Shown piece after piece: positions 1 through 7,894 of a stretch of 13,745 nucleotides of DNA. The stretch lies in assembly GCA_902803745.1 (NCBI GenBank), contig CADCRB010000125.1, positions 1-13,745 on the forward strand. Reading direction: 5' to 3'. Source of the stretch: an uncultured Lachnospiraceae bacterium (GTDB lineage: Bacteria; Bacillota; Clostridia; Lachnospirales; Lachnospiraceae). Position 1 is the stretch's first letter, and every line of letters begins with the position of its first letter. The notes under the pieces are model-generated. The model did not search any database. It saw only the letters and a list, made by a program, of their open reading frames with translations, and was not told the origin of the DNA. A program made the translations under genes and the position numbers.

Positions 1-2688
1 CCTGCTTTCGGACATGATCTCACGATAAGACACCGGCTCTGCCCTGCCCCTGATGCTTATGCCGTCTATGCCTGCAACCTGATCGTTAATAAACCTGTTC
101 CCGGAAATAACTTCGAAATGCTGTACTTCCGTATCCTTATCCGTCTCGACCATCCCGGCTATGGCCCCGTATCTGTCCGAATCCTGCACAAACGTTGGAA
201 AGGCAGTGCATCCCGTTATCGTAGTACCGTAACCTGTAATTCCTCCAAGATATGAATTACCTTTGATGAAGGACATGCTGTACGAATCCTTTACTATTGA
301 ATTGGATTGACCGGCAATGCCGCCTGCATATCCTCCTTCTACAGAAGTGACTGCTCCGTAGCTTTCGCAGCCGGCTACCACTCCATGAGCCATATATCCT
401 GCTATCCCTCCGGTGCCGTCTCTTTTAGATCTGACCTCAGAATCATTTTTACAGCCGATCACGGCATTTCTCAAAAGATATCTTGCTGTAAAACCGCCAT
501 CCATATCACCAGCTGCATTCTGCTCGGGATCATCACTGTCAATATCCATCGATCCGGTAATCCCGCCCACATTTATATCTCCGGTTATATCTGCCTTATT
601 ATATGAATTTTCGACCTTGCCGGAAATAATAGTATCGATCTCTTCATCTGAAACATCGCTTATCAAATCATCAAAGCTCTTTCCGAGCGAAATATTGGAT
701 ATTCTCTCCATTTCATCCGAAATCAGATGGAATATCTTATTGAGCTGATCATTTACTTCACTCAGGTCATCATTCAACTGATGCGAAGAATCACTGCTGT
801 GCCTGGATATCCGCGAAAGAGTATCAGCCATTCCGGAAAGGTTATCCTTGAGATCATCTTTTGCGATATCAAAGTCCGACCCGACATGAGCCATCCTCGA
901 ACTCGGCATGTTATTAACATGATCAAAGATCGATCTGGTCCCATCTATACCGTCCTTAAGATCCTTCACAGCCTTATCCATACTGTCATAAACCTTTTTT
1001 GAATTACCTGATACCGACTCAAGTGACTCCCTTACATAAGGACGCACAGTCGTGGATACTCCATTGACATCCTCCATTATGTCTGAAGCGGAGGAATTGA
1101 TCTTCGAAAGATCACGTATTATTTCCTCAGCAGTTTCATCAGAGGATATACTTCTGACAGCATTTATCAGTTCTTCATTGCTTTTTTCTATCGAATCAAG
1201 CTCTGATCTTATTTCCCTTTTGTCATTTTCTGATACACTGTCATAAAAATCCAGATCATCGATCAGCTTCCGGATATTTTCCGACATCTCCGAAAGATTA
1301 TTACCTGCGCTCTTTATATCATCCATAACGCCCGGTACTTTCTCTGTAATATAATCCACCTTATCAAGTGCCTTATTTACGTTATCGGTCATATCATTGA
1401 TATAATTTTCTGCAGATGTCCCCAGATCATTTCCGGCAGTAACAGCATTATCCGCATACTGGGACAGCTGATCCATATCTCCCGATACCTCTGACATTGA
1501 ATCATCCATATCATTCAATGTAACATCCACCATATCATGAAGACTGTCCAAAGCCTCGGGAAGAGTCTCCAGATCAGAGAGTGAAAGGTTCGGCTCCATC
1601 TGTCCCACTACTCCGCCTATATCCTTTCTCCCCAGTACTTTCGCTTCATTACCGCAATATGATATGATGCCCGACTGTCTTCCGGCTATGCCTCCGACGT
1701 TATATCCTACATGGTCATATCCAATAACACCCGAATTTTTACACTGGAATATCCCGCCTCTGGAAAAGCCTGCTATTCCGCCCGTATCCACTCCCGCAAG
1801 ATATCTTTTCTGCTCATCAATCTGTCCTGTCAGCGTGTCTTTTACAGCATTTTCAACGCCCTCTGACATAAGCGCATCGACATATTCCTTTCTGGGGTCA
1901 ATGGCATCATTGCCCTCCACCCATTCCTCAGTATTGTTTATTGCGCCTTTATTATATGAATATGAAATATCTCCATAATTTTTTCCCGCTATACCTCCGG
2001 TATAATAGTAACCGGTAATATGTGAATAATTAGTACACCCTTTTACTCTCCCGGCTGCCTCATTGATCCCGACTATTCCTCCCGTCGAGAATTTGCCTTC
2101 CACACTGCCTTCAACGGTGCATGCATTTATAAGGCCATGGTTTATTCCTGCTATACCTCCGGTAACCTGCTTATCGCCTGTCGAACTGATATTCCCCTGA
2201 ACATTTAGATTCTGGATCACTGCGCCCTCATCGACATACCTGAAAAGACCGGTCACATATCCGCCGCAGCCATAAGTAACATCCTGTATGTAATGTCCTC
2301 TGCCATCAAAAATGCCTGAAAATACCGGGATGGTTTCAAATCTGTAATTACCGATCATATCCAGATCCCTTGTCAGCACGAAGCATTTGTCCTTAGTGTA
2401 AGCATCTATGGTAGCATTCTGTGCCAGACGGATAAGATCGGATGGCGAACTGATCTCTACAACTATTTTATCCGTTGACACTGCATTTGAGGTATTTGAA
2501 GACGATACTGTATCACTTTCCGTATTCCGGAGATTTTTATCACCGGTCTCATCATCATTCTCCATGACATTTGCAGCCCCTGCTCCAACCGATACTGTAT
2601 CCGCAAAAGCAGACACAGAGAATAATCCTGACAAAAGTGTCAGGATGATGAAATATGAAAGGATCCTGAGTCTGTATCTATTCTTCAT
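1..2688 (-). CDS. Secreted GLUG-repeat surface protein with central helical insertion (C-terminus beyond window)
   Basis: I checked this frame codon by codon: it stays open for 896 codons from ATG at 2688 to the window edge, so the C-terminus is missing. AGGAGG at 2700-2695, 6 nt before the ATG, fixes the start. Residues 1-29 form a signal peptide (basic start, hydrophobic core, likely cleavage after Ala-Phe-Ala 29). A low-complexity Ser/Thr/Asp stretch follows to about 75. Then come GLUG-type repeats with the core Gly-Gly-Ile-x-Gly at about 177, 203, 231, 303, 332 and 358. Residues about 373-690 are a Cys-free, charged, Leu/Ile/Met-rich helical region, probably coiled coil. GLUG cores resume at 708, 760, 789, 815 and 841. 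This order (GLUG, long coil, GLUG) matches my memory of a surface-protein family common in gut Clostridia. The start overlaps the MMPL stop by 11 bp, so translation is probably coupled. The function is unknown; an extracellular partner of the MMPL transporter or an adhesin is likely. Confidence is high for the gene and architecture, low for the role. Confidence 0.9.
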   Translation of the reverse strand, partial: MKNRYRLRILSYFIILTLLSGLFSVSAFADTVSVGAGAANVMENDDETGDKNLRNTESDTVSSSNTSNAVSTDKIVVEISSPSDLIRLAQNATIDAYTKDKCFVLTRDLDMIGNYRFETIPVFSGIFDGRGHYIQDVTYGCGGYVTGLFRYVDEGAVIQNLNVQGNISSTGDKQVTGGIAGINHGLINACTVEGSVEGKFSTGGIVGINEAAGRVKGCTNYSHITGYYYTGGIAGKNYGDISYSYNKGAINNTEEWVEGNDAIDPRKEYVDALMSEGVENAVKDTLTGQIDEQKRYLAGVDTGGIAGFSRGGIFQCKNSGVIGYDHVGYNVGGIAGRQSGIISYCGNEAKVLGRKDIGGVVGQMEPNLSLSDLETLPEALDSLHDMVDVTLNDMDDSMSEVSGDMDQLSQYADNAVTAGNDLGTSAENYINDMTDNVNKALDKVDYITEKVPGVMDDIKSAGNNLSEMSENIRKLIDDLDFYDSVSENDKREIRSELDSIEKSNEELINAVRSISSDETAEEIIRDLSKINSSASDIMEDVNGVSTTVRPYVRESLESVSGNSKKVYDSMDKAVKDLKDGIDGTRSIFDHVNNMPSSRMAHVGSDFDIAKDDLKDNLSGMADTLSRISRHSSDSSHQLNDDLSEVNDQLNKIFHLISDEMERISNISLGKSFDDLISDVSDEEIDTIISGKVENSYNKADITGDINVGGITGSMDIDSDDPEQNAAGDMDGGFTARYLLRNAVIGCKNDSEVRSKRDGTGGIAGYMAHGVVAGCESYGAVTSVEGGYAGGIAGQSNSIVKDSYSMSFIKGNSYLGGITGYGTTITGCTAFPTFVQDSDRYGAIAGMVETDKDTEVQHFEVISGNRFINDQVAGIDGISIRGRAEPVSYREIMSESR

Positions 2689-5308
2689 TCTCAGCCTCCT
2701 TAGAATCAACAGCTTCTTTTATCACTTCAGTCGATTCAGCTTCATCAGTCTCTGCTGCCTCATCCGCAATTTTTTTCTCATCAGCAATTTTTTTCTCATC
2801 TAAAGCTTCTGTTGTATCTTCGGCTTCTTCAGTATCAATGCCGTTATCAGAAGACAGCTCCGCTTCTTCTATAAGATTCTTCTCTTCCTGCCCCAGATTT
2901 GACATCTTGCCGGTAAAGATAACCATGCTTGCATCTCCATGAAGGATTCCGTGCATCTCGCCGACAAAACGTCCGTTTATATTTCCCTGTACGGCTCCAT
3001 CCAGTCTTACTATACCGGATTCATGATTGAGCCTGATCGGCATCGAAACCTTAAATGAGCTTGCATCTATGATCTTTTCACCAAGAAGGAGGATCTGCGG
3101 AAGGACAAACATAACGAGTATTATCGAAAGAACAGTGCCTCTTCCCAGACACTGTCCTATGCCGCAAATTGAGGCATCAGAACTCAGCATTCCTATGGTG
3201 AACCCGGCCAGCGCGAGCATAGATCCGGAAGTAACAATTGTGGGAAACGCAAAATTCATTGTTTCTATTATCGCATCCCTTTTTGACATCTGATCCTTAA
3301 GCTCCAGGAATCTGCCTGATATGACTATGGCGTAGTCTATATTCGCTCCCATCTGTATGGAGCTGACTATCAGATAACTCATGAAAAATATGTTTTCCTT
3401 CATAACAGTCGGATAGGAAAAGTTCAACCAGATAGCGCCCTGTATGACTATAATGAGCAGGATAGGCATGCCTACAGATAAAAAGGTAAAGAGAAGTACA
3501 GCCAGCACTGCAAGGATCGAGACCCAGTTAACCACCTTATTGTCTCTGGCAAAAGTCTTTTTGAGATCATACTCCGAATTCGCCTCCCCTGCCATTACCA
3601 CATTTCCTTCATAATAATTATGAGCTATATCATGTATCTCATCCAGAAAAGAAAAGGTCTTTTCTCCTTCCAGAGGAAGATCGAGGTAAACCAGCATACG
3701 GGAATAATTCTCGCCCTGAAGCTGTTCCTTTGCTATTGCTACCTTCTCATAAGCCTCTGTAAGAGTATCATTCAGATCATCACTTAGGGTAACATACCCC
3801 TCCTGAACCTCATCATACATAAAGAACATCATATCCAGCAGAGGTATAGAATAAGAAGCTGAGCTGTTTATAAGCTTTGAATAGTTTTCATCATTTAATG
3901 CATAGGCAGTATACAGAAGCTCCGCCAGAGAGTAATCGATATTCAGCAGTTCCGAAAACTGCCTTGCTGTGAGCTTTTGAGTAAGCGTATAGCCATCTTT
4001 GGCTTCGGTATTGGCGAGCGCGACTATATGATCCACTTCGTCCCTGCTCTCAAGTTCCCTGATCAGCTTCGCTTCAGTGTCATAGTCTCCGGCAGGAACC
4101 ATCAAAGCCCCCATATTGTCCTCACCGAAGGTTTCATTTATCATATCGTTTGCTATCTGGATATCATTTTTTACCGGAGTAGTCAGGGTGGAATATCCGA
4201 AAACATACGGACATCTGTTGGAGATGATAAAGGCTCCCACCACTAATGCTACAAATACCGGGGGAACAATAAACCGTGTGCGGTAAGCAAAACGACCGAC
4301 GAAAGGTATCTCCGGAATGAAGCTCCTGTGCCCGGTCTTATCCATAAGAGGTCCGAATATCATAAGAAGTCCCGGCATCAGGGTAAATACGGAAAGCAGT
4401 GAAAACAGTATGGCTTTTATAAGGCATATCGCCATATCCGGGCCGATACCGTACTGCATAAACATCATTGCAATAAGACCGCCGATCGTCGTTAGCGAAG
4501 AAGCAAAGATCTCGGGGATCGCCTTGCTTAATGCAATAATATCGGCCTCCCTTACGGACAGGGACAAATGCTCTTCCTTATATCTGTTACAGAATATGAC
4601 CGCATAATCGATCGAAAGAGCAAGCTGCAGTACGACTGTGACCGAATCAGAAACAAAAGAAATTGTTCCCAAAAGGAAATTTGTTCCGGAAGCGATAAGG
4701 GCGGAGGCTCCAAAGGTCAGCAGCAATACAGGTATCTCAGCCCATGTCTGTGAAGTGATGATAAGCACGGAGACAACGATGATCGCCACCACGACCGATA
4801 CTACTTTCATCTCCTCATTGATGATATCAGCCTGCTGGTCACCCATATCCGTCGAGACAAAAAGATCATATCCTGAAAGGAGCTCCTTTATCTCATCAAG
4901 CGAGTCAAGAGCCCTGTCATCATCAGCTTCATATTTAAGTGTGATGTTGTACAGCGCAGAAAAGTTTTTGTAGTGGTCCTCCGTTTCATCAAACTCCATC
5001 ATGATAACGTCAGGTCTCTTTTCAATCTCATCAGCAATATCCTGAGCAGTATCATAGTTTATATTCGTAGCCATTATCTTGGCAGAACCATAGGTCTTGA
5101 ACTCATCATCCATGAGATCAATACCCTGCTTGGTCTCAGTTGTTTCGGGAAGATAGAATGGAAGTGAATTCTCTACATCCACCCAGCCTGAAGAAATAGC
5201 AGAAAAAACTACTGCCATTACGAACAGTAGGAAAAACAGGTTACGTCTGTCCACGATAAATGAGGCCAGCTTTATCATAAAAGATGAGTTTTCGCCGGTA
5301 TCATTCAT
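2678..5308 (-). CDS. MMPL/RND-family transporter with glycine-ladder and acidic C-terminal tail
   Basis: The 876-residue protein shows the two-fold RND layout. It has TM1 at about 22-40, an external domain at 41-165, a TM bundle at about 166-320, TM7 at about 345-363, a second external domain at 364-590, and a second TM bundle at about 592-742. Each half keeps the Asp-Tyr pair expected for the MMPL proton relay: Asp234-Tyr235 and Asp658-Tyr659. Such proteins use the proton gradient to export lipids or other hydrophobic molecules. Cargo cannot be read from the sequence; neighbouring prenyl-lipid genes make a lipid plausible. After TM12 an unusual tail of about 130 residues holds glycines at 771, 775, 779, 783, 787 and 791 and ends in an acidic Glu/Asp/Ala/Lys stretch with a duplicated KKIADE. 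The start at 5308 has GGAGAGG upstream, at a long spacing of about 15 nt; an in-frame stop lies just upstream, and Met11 (5278) is the alternative. It overlaps the GLUG gene by 11 bp and probably has its own promoter in the gap before it. Confidence 0.92.
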   Translation of the reverse strand: MNDTGENSSFMIKLASFIVDRRNLFFLLFVMAVVFSAISSGWVDVENSLPFYLPETTETKQGIDLMDDEFKTYGSAKIMATNINYDTAQDIADEIEKRPDVIMMEFDETEDHYKNFSALYNITLKYEADDDRALDSLDEIKELLSGYDLFVSTDMGDQQADIINEEMKVVSVVVAIIVVSVLIITSQTWAEIPVLLLTFGASALIASGTNFLLGTISFVSDSVTVVLQLALSIDYAVIFCNRYKEEHLSLSVREADIIALSKAIPEIFASSLTTIGGLIAMMFMQYGIGPDMAICLIKAILFSLLSVFTLMPGLLMIFGPLMDKTGHRSFIPEIPFVGRFAYRTRFIVPPVFVALVVGAFIISNRCPYVFGYSTLTTPVKNDIQIANDMINETFGEDNMGALMVPAGDYDTEAKLIRELESRDEVDHIVALANTEAKDGYTLTQKLTARQFSELLNIDYSLAELLYTAYALNDENYSKLINSSASYSIPLLDMMFFMYDEVQEGYVTLSDDLNDTLTEAYEKVAIAKEQLQGENYSRMLVYLDLPLEGEKTFSFLDEIHDIAHNYYEGNVVMAGEANSEYDLKKTFARDNKVVNWVSILAVLAVLLFTFLSVGMPILLIIVIQGAIWLNFSYPTVMKENIFFMSYLIVSSIQMGANIDYAIVISGRFLELKDQMSKRDAIIETMNFAFPTIVTSGSMLALAGFTIGMLSSDASICGIGQCLGRGTVLSIILVMFVLPQILLLGEKIIDASSFKVSMPIRLNHESGIVRLDGAVQGNINGRFVGEMHGILHGDASMVIFTGKMSNLGQEEKNLIEEAELSSDNGIDTEEAEDTTEALDEKKIADEKKIADEAAETDEAESTEVIKEAVDSKEAENEE
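2763..2798 (-). repeat. 18-bp tandem duplication in the MMPL tail
   Basis: Two head-to-tail 18-bp units (2763-2780 and 2781-2798) differ at one base and each contains a run of seven T on the + strand. They encode two copies of the hexapeptide Asp-Glu-Lys-Lys-Ile-Ala, giving the duplicated KKIADE in the acidic tail. Because the unit is a multiple of three it keeps frame. It is probably a slippage product and may vary in copy number between strains. Confidence 0.85.
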
Positions 5309-5344
5309 TATTCAATAATAGTTCCTCTCCAAATACGTATTTTT

Positions 5345-5376
5345 CCAGCGCAGAAGACTTTGTCTGTTTCAGCTGG
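5345..5376 (-). other. Imperfect hairpin in the MMPL leader
   Basis: On the minus strand an outer CCAGC pairs with GCTGG, and an inner AGAC pairs with GTCT across an AAA loop, with mismatched bases between. It lies between the promoter candidate and the MMPL start. No T-tract follows the stem in the direction of transcription, so it does not look like an intrinsic terminator. It may be a leader RNA structure or chance. Confidence 0.3.
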
Positions 5377-5398
5377 CAATAAAAATAAGCGTTTCATT

Positions 5399-5427
5399 AG
5401 AATACCACTTTATTCGATAACGTTCAA
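5399..5427 (-). promoter_or_regulatory. Candidate sigma-A promoter for the MMPL-GLUG pair
   Basis: In the 136-bp gap 5309-5444, reading on the minus strand, TTGAAC (5427-5422) is followed after exactly 17 nt by TATTCT (5404-5399). Each hexamer matches the consensus at 4 of 6 bases, and the surrounding DNA is AT-rich. It would start transcription roughly 80-90 nt before the MMPL ATG. No convincing terminator follows the permease gene in this gap, so read-through from the upstream operon is also possible. Confidence 0.45.
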
Positions 5428-5444
5428 TATTAAAAATCAACAAT

Positions 5445-7880
5445 CTACAATATATTTGTAACAGGCACCCGCCTTATCCTGCTGTAAGCTATCGCATTCA
5501 TCACGAATGAAAACATAGCACAGAGCCCTCCGCTGATTATCCACGCTATCACAAACGGTCCTCTTACGAACATAAAATCCGAAATCTCAACCTGACTGAT
5601 CATAAATGACGCAAACGGAATACCGGCAGCTATACCAAGACCGATCCCCACGATAGTAATGAGCAGTGCCTCGCGCGCCAGATATCCTATGACCTGAGGC
5701 ATTGAAAAACCGTTCACCCGCATAACGAGAAGATCCTTCATCCTGCGGTTGACCTGAATGTTGCTGAGATTAAGCTGGATCATGAAAGCCAGCATTATGA
5801 CCATAAGGATTATAATACAGACCATAATATCAAAAAGAACTATCAGCTGCTCATACTTACTGACTTCCCCCACTGTGTCCTCTATAGATACAACTCCCGG
5901 AAGATCGATAAGTTCTTTTTCAGACCAGGCTCCCAGATCACATTTTACCAGATAAGAGTTGACCCCTGCATCAGCTCCAAAAGCATTTTTATATTCCTTA
6001 TTCGAAAGGATCACATACTTTCCTATATTATTATTAAAGACAGCAGATACCTTACTTCTCCCCTTCTCCAATCCGGAGTTTACTATGCTGATTTCCTCAC
6101 CGACATCCATGTTTTCCTTTTCGTTCATTCCCAGGGTTATCAGAGCCCCTTCTTCCGGTATCATGACCGGATCATTGTAACTGTCAATAAATTCATAGAA
6201 GTCATAAATACGGTCATTTGAGGTATCAACTGCATACAGATATGAAAATACCGGAGACGATGAACCTATTCCACAGGCTTCACACTGTTCAATATGAATG
6301 GGAAGCATGTCAAATCCTTTTGAATTGAGTATTTCTTCTATTTCCTCCATATGCTCTGCGTCACCGTCCGTCCGAATGACCATCTCATATTGCCAGGTCT
6401 CATAGAGCTGATCGATTATCGCCTTCCACAGACCGAAGTTTAATGAAAGCCCCATTCCTATCATCAAGACACTTTCAAGTACTATGATGACAGAAACAAA
6501 GACACGCGAAAAGTCGGTAATGATATTCCGAAGAATAAGCCCGATATATATGCTCACACCTTTTCCCGAAAATCTTTTGTTTCTTTTTAAAATGTGATTT
6601 TTGGGCTCACTTCCGTTCATCAGTCCCACAGCAGAGCATCTGACCATTTTGCTGCAGGATATGAATATTACAAAAGTAGCAAAAACAAAGAAGGAAACAG
6701 CTATAAGCTTCGCTTCATCCACATCTATCTTTATCGGAATCTCTCCGAAAAGATACATATCGGCCATGGTATGATTCATGACCTTTTCCATGGCAACGGC
6801 CCCAAAAACGCCTGTTACTATTCCGAATACTGTAGCCGATACTCCAAAAAGCATATATTTTGCCCTGACCTGGCGGTTTGACATACCAAGGGCCTTCTGG
6901 GTGCCGATCTGCGATTTCTGCTCTTCTACTATTATCGTAATGGTGGAAAAGCACACCATAAAGGCTATCAGAACAAATAATGGAGCAAAATAAGAAGAAA
7001 CAGAGTCTAAAACCCTGTAGGAGGCAGTAAGCTCAGAAAATGAAGCATTCAGAGTTCTTCCGGCAACATGCCATCTGACCTCGGGGAAGTCAGGAATCTC
7101 CTCCCCCTTCCTGGACGCTTCGGCTTTCAGATCCTCTATCCTCAATTCTTCAAGTTCTGTCAGAGTGTCAAAAAGAGCTTCCAGTCTTTCCTCTCTGGAT
7201 TTCATTACATGATAATAGTTTATATCAAACAGATCACAGTCTTCCGGCTCTGTAGTATCGATATATGCTCTTGAATAATCATTTCCAAGGCCCGGCGCAT
7301 TGATGGCGTCATCCGGAAACACAGCATAATATCCCAGCCCTCTGGCCATGTACTGCGGCGAATCAACTACACCCGAAATAATATATTTTCCGTCACGTAT
7401 CACATAGGGCGATGCGGAGGGGTCGTGCGCAATGATAACACTATCCCCAAGAGACAGTCCGAAATATTCCATAAGATCAAGACATAATGCGCATTCATAA
7501 ACTTCCTTCGGCATTTTCCCGTCGGAGATCACAGGTATGCTCACGCGATCATTCATGGCATATACGGTGATATCCTTTTTTCTGTTATTACAGCTTATAT
7601 CACTTTCTATGGAGATTATGCCTTCCGCATCATTTACAAAATCCAAAGATCTGATGACCTCGAGATCCTCTTCGCTGACACCTGTGCTGGAAACCATTTC
7701 AAAATCACAGAGATTGGTTTTTGTGATATATTCCGTGCCATATGTCTTCATGGCGAAGGCTACTGACTGCAGTCCGACAAAACCGGTAGTTCCGATCATC
7801 ATAATGGTCGATATTGAAAGCCAGGATACAAACCTTCTTTTTATGTTTCGGATCGCGTCAACAAGCTGTGTTCGTTTCAA
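5445..7880 (-). CDS. Two-domain FtsX/MacB-type ABC transporter permease
   Basis: The 811-residue membrane protein has a TM segment near 20-44, an external domain at about 45-295, then an FtsX domain with TMs near 298-318, 342-362 and 391-411. A TM near 456-482, a second external domain at about 483-675 and a second FtsX domain follow, with TMs near 678-704, 735-758 and 772-797. The cytoplasmic loop after the first TM of each FtsX domain has the usual coupling pattern (QKALG at 328-332; MRVNG at 720-724). The start is TTG at 7880, supported by AAGGAG 8 nt upstream and by a basic N-terminus ahead of TM1. It lies 14 nt after the GAF-ABC ATPase, which is its obvious ATPase partner. Families of this type export peptides or lipids, or pass mechanical force across the membrane. 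No MacA-like adaptor is in the window, as expected for a Gram-positive host. The substrate is unknown. Confidence 0.93.
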   Translation of the reverse strand: MKRTQLVDAIRNIKRRFVSWLSISTIMMIGTTGFVGLQSVAFAMKTYGTEYITKTNLCDFEMVSSTGVSEEDLEVIRSLDFVNDAEGIISIESDISCNNRKKDITVYAMNDRVSIPVISDGKMPKEVYECALCLDLMEYFGLSLGDSVIIAHDPSASPYVIRDGKYIISGVVDSPQYMARGLGYYAVFPDDAINAPGLGNDYSRAYIDTTEPEDCDLFDINYYHVMKSREERLEALFDTLTELEELRIEDLKAEASRKGEEIPDFPEVRWHVAGRTLNASFSELTASYRVLDSVSSYFAPLFVLIAFMVCFSTITIIVEEQKSQIGTQKALGMSNRQVRAKYMLFGVSATVFGIVTGVFGAVAMEKVMNHTMADMYLFGEIPIKIDVDEAKLIAVSFFVFATFVIFISCSKMVRCSAVGLMNGSEPKNHILKRNKRFSGKGVSIYIGLILRNIITDFSRVFVSVIIVLESVLMIGMGLSLNFGLWKAIIDQLYETWQYEMVIRTDGDAEHMEEIEEILNSKGFDMLPIHIEQCEACGIGSSSPVFSYLYAVDTSNDRIYDFYEFIDSYNDPVMIPEEGALITLGMNEKENMDVGEEISIVNSGLEKGRSKVSAVFNNNIGKYVILSNKEYKNAFGADAGVNSYLVKCDLGAWSEKELIDLPGVVSIEDTVGEVSKYEQLIVLFDIMVCIIILMVIMLAFMIQLNLSNIQVNRRMKDLLVMRVNGFSMPQVIGYLAREALLITIVGIGLGIAAGIPFASFMISQVEISDFMFVRGPFVIAWIISGGLCAMFSFVMNAIAYSRIRRVPVTNIL

Positions 7881-7894
7881 GGTCCACGCTCCTT

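Noticed and set aside
307..1246. Several plus-strand open frames of 60-110 codons.
   Set aside because: All are antisense to one uninterrupted minus-strand frame of 896 codons with a signal peptide and clear GLUG repeats.
177..2200. CRISPR-like or DNA-level repeat array, suggested by recurring Gly-Gly-Ile codons on the minus strand.
   Set aside because: The similarity is at the protein level with varied codons and irregular spacing, as expected for GLUG repeats, and there are no spacers.
2408..2803. A 131-codon plus-strand open frame with a hydrophobic end.
   Set aside because: It is antisense to the GLUG protein start and the MMPL tail. The hydrophobic Phe/Leu-rich end simply mirrors the Lys/Glu codons of the acidic tail.
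5345..5376. Rho-independent terminator after the FtsX permease gene.
   Set aside because: The stem is imperfect, lies about 70 nt beyond the stop and downstream of a promoter candidate, and has no T-tract after it on the transcribed strand.
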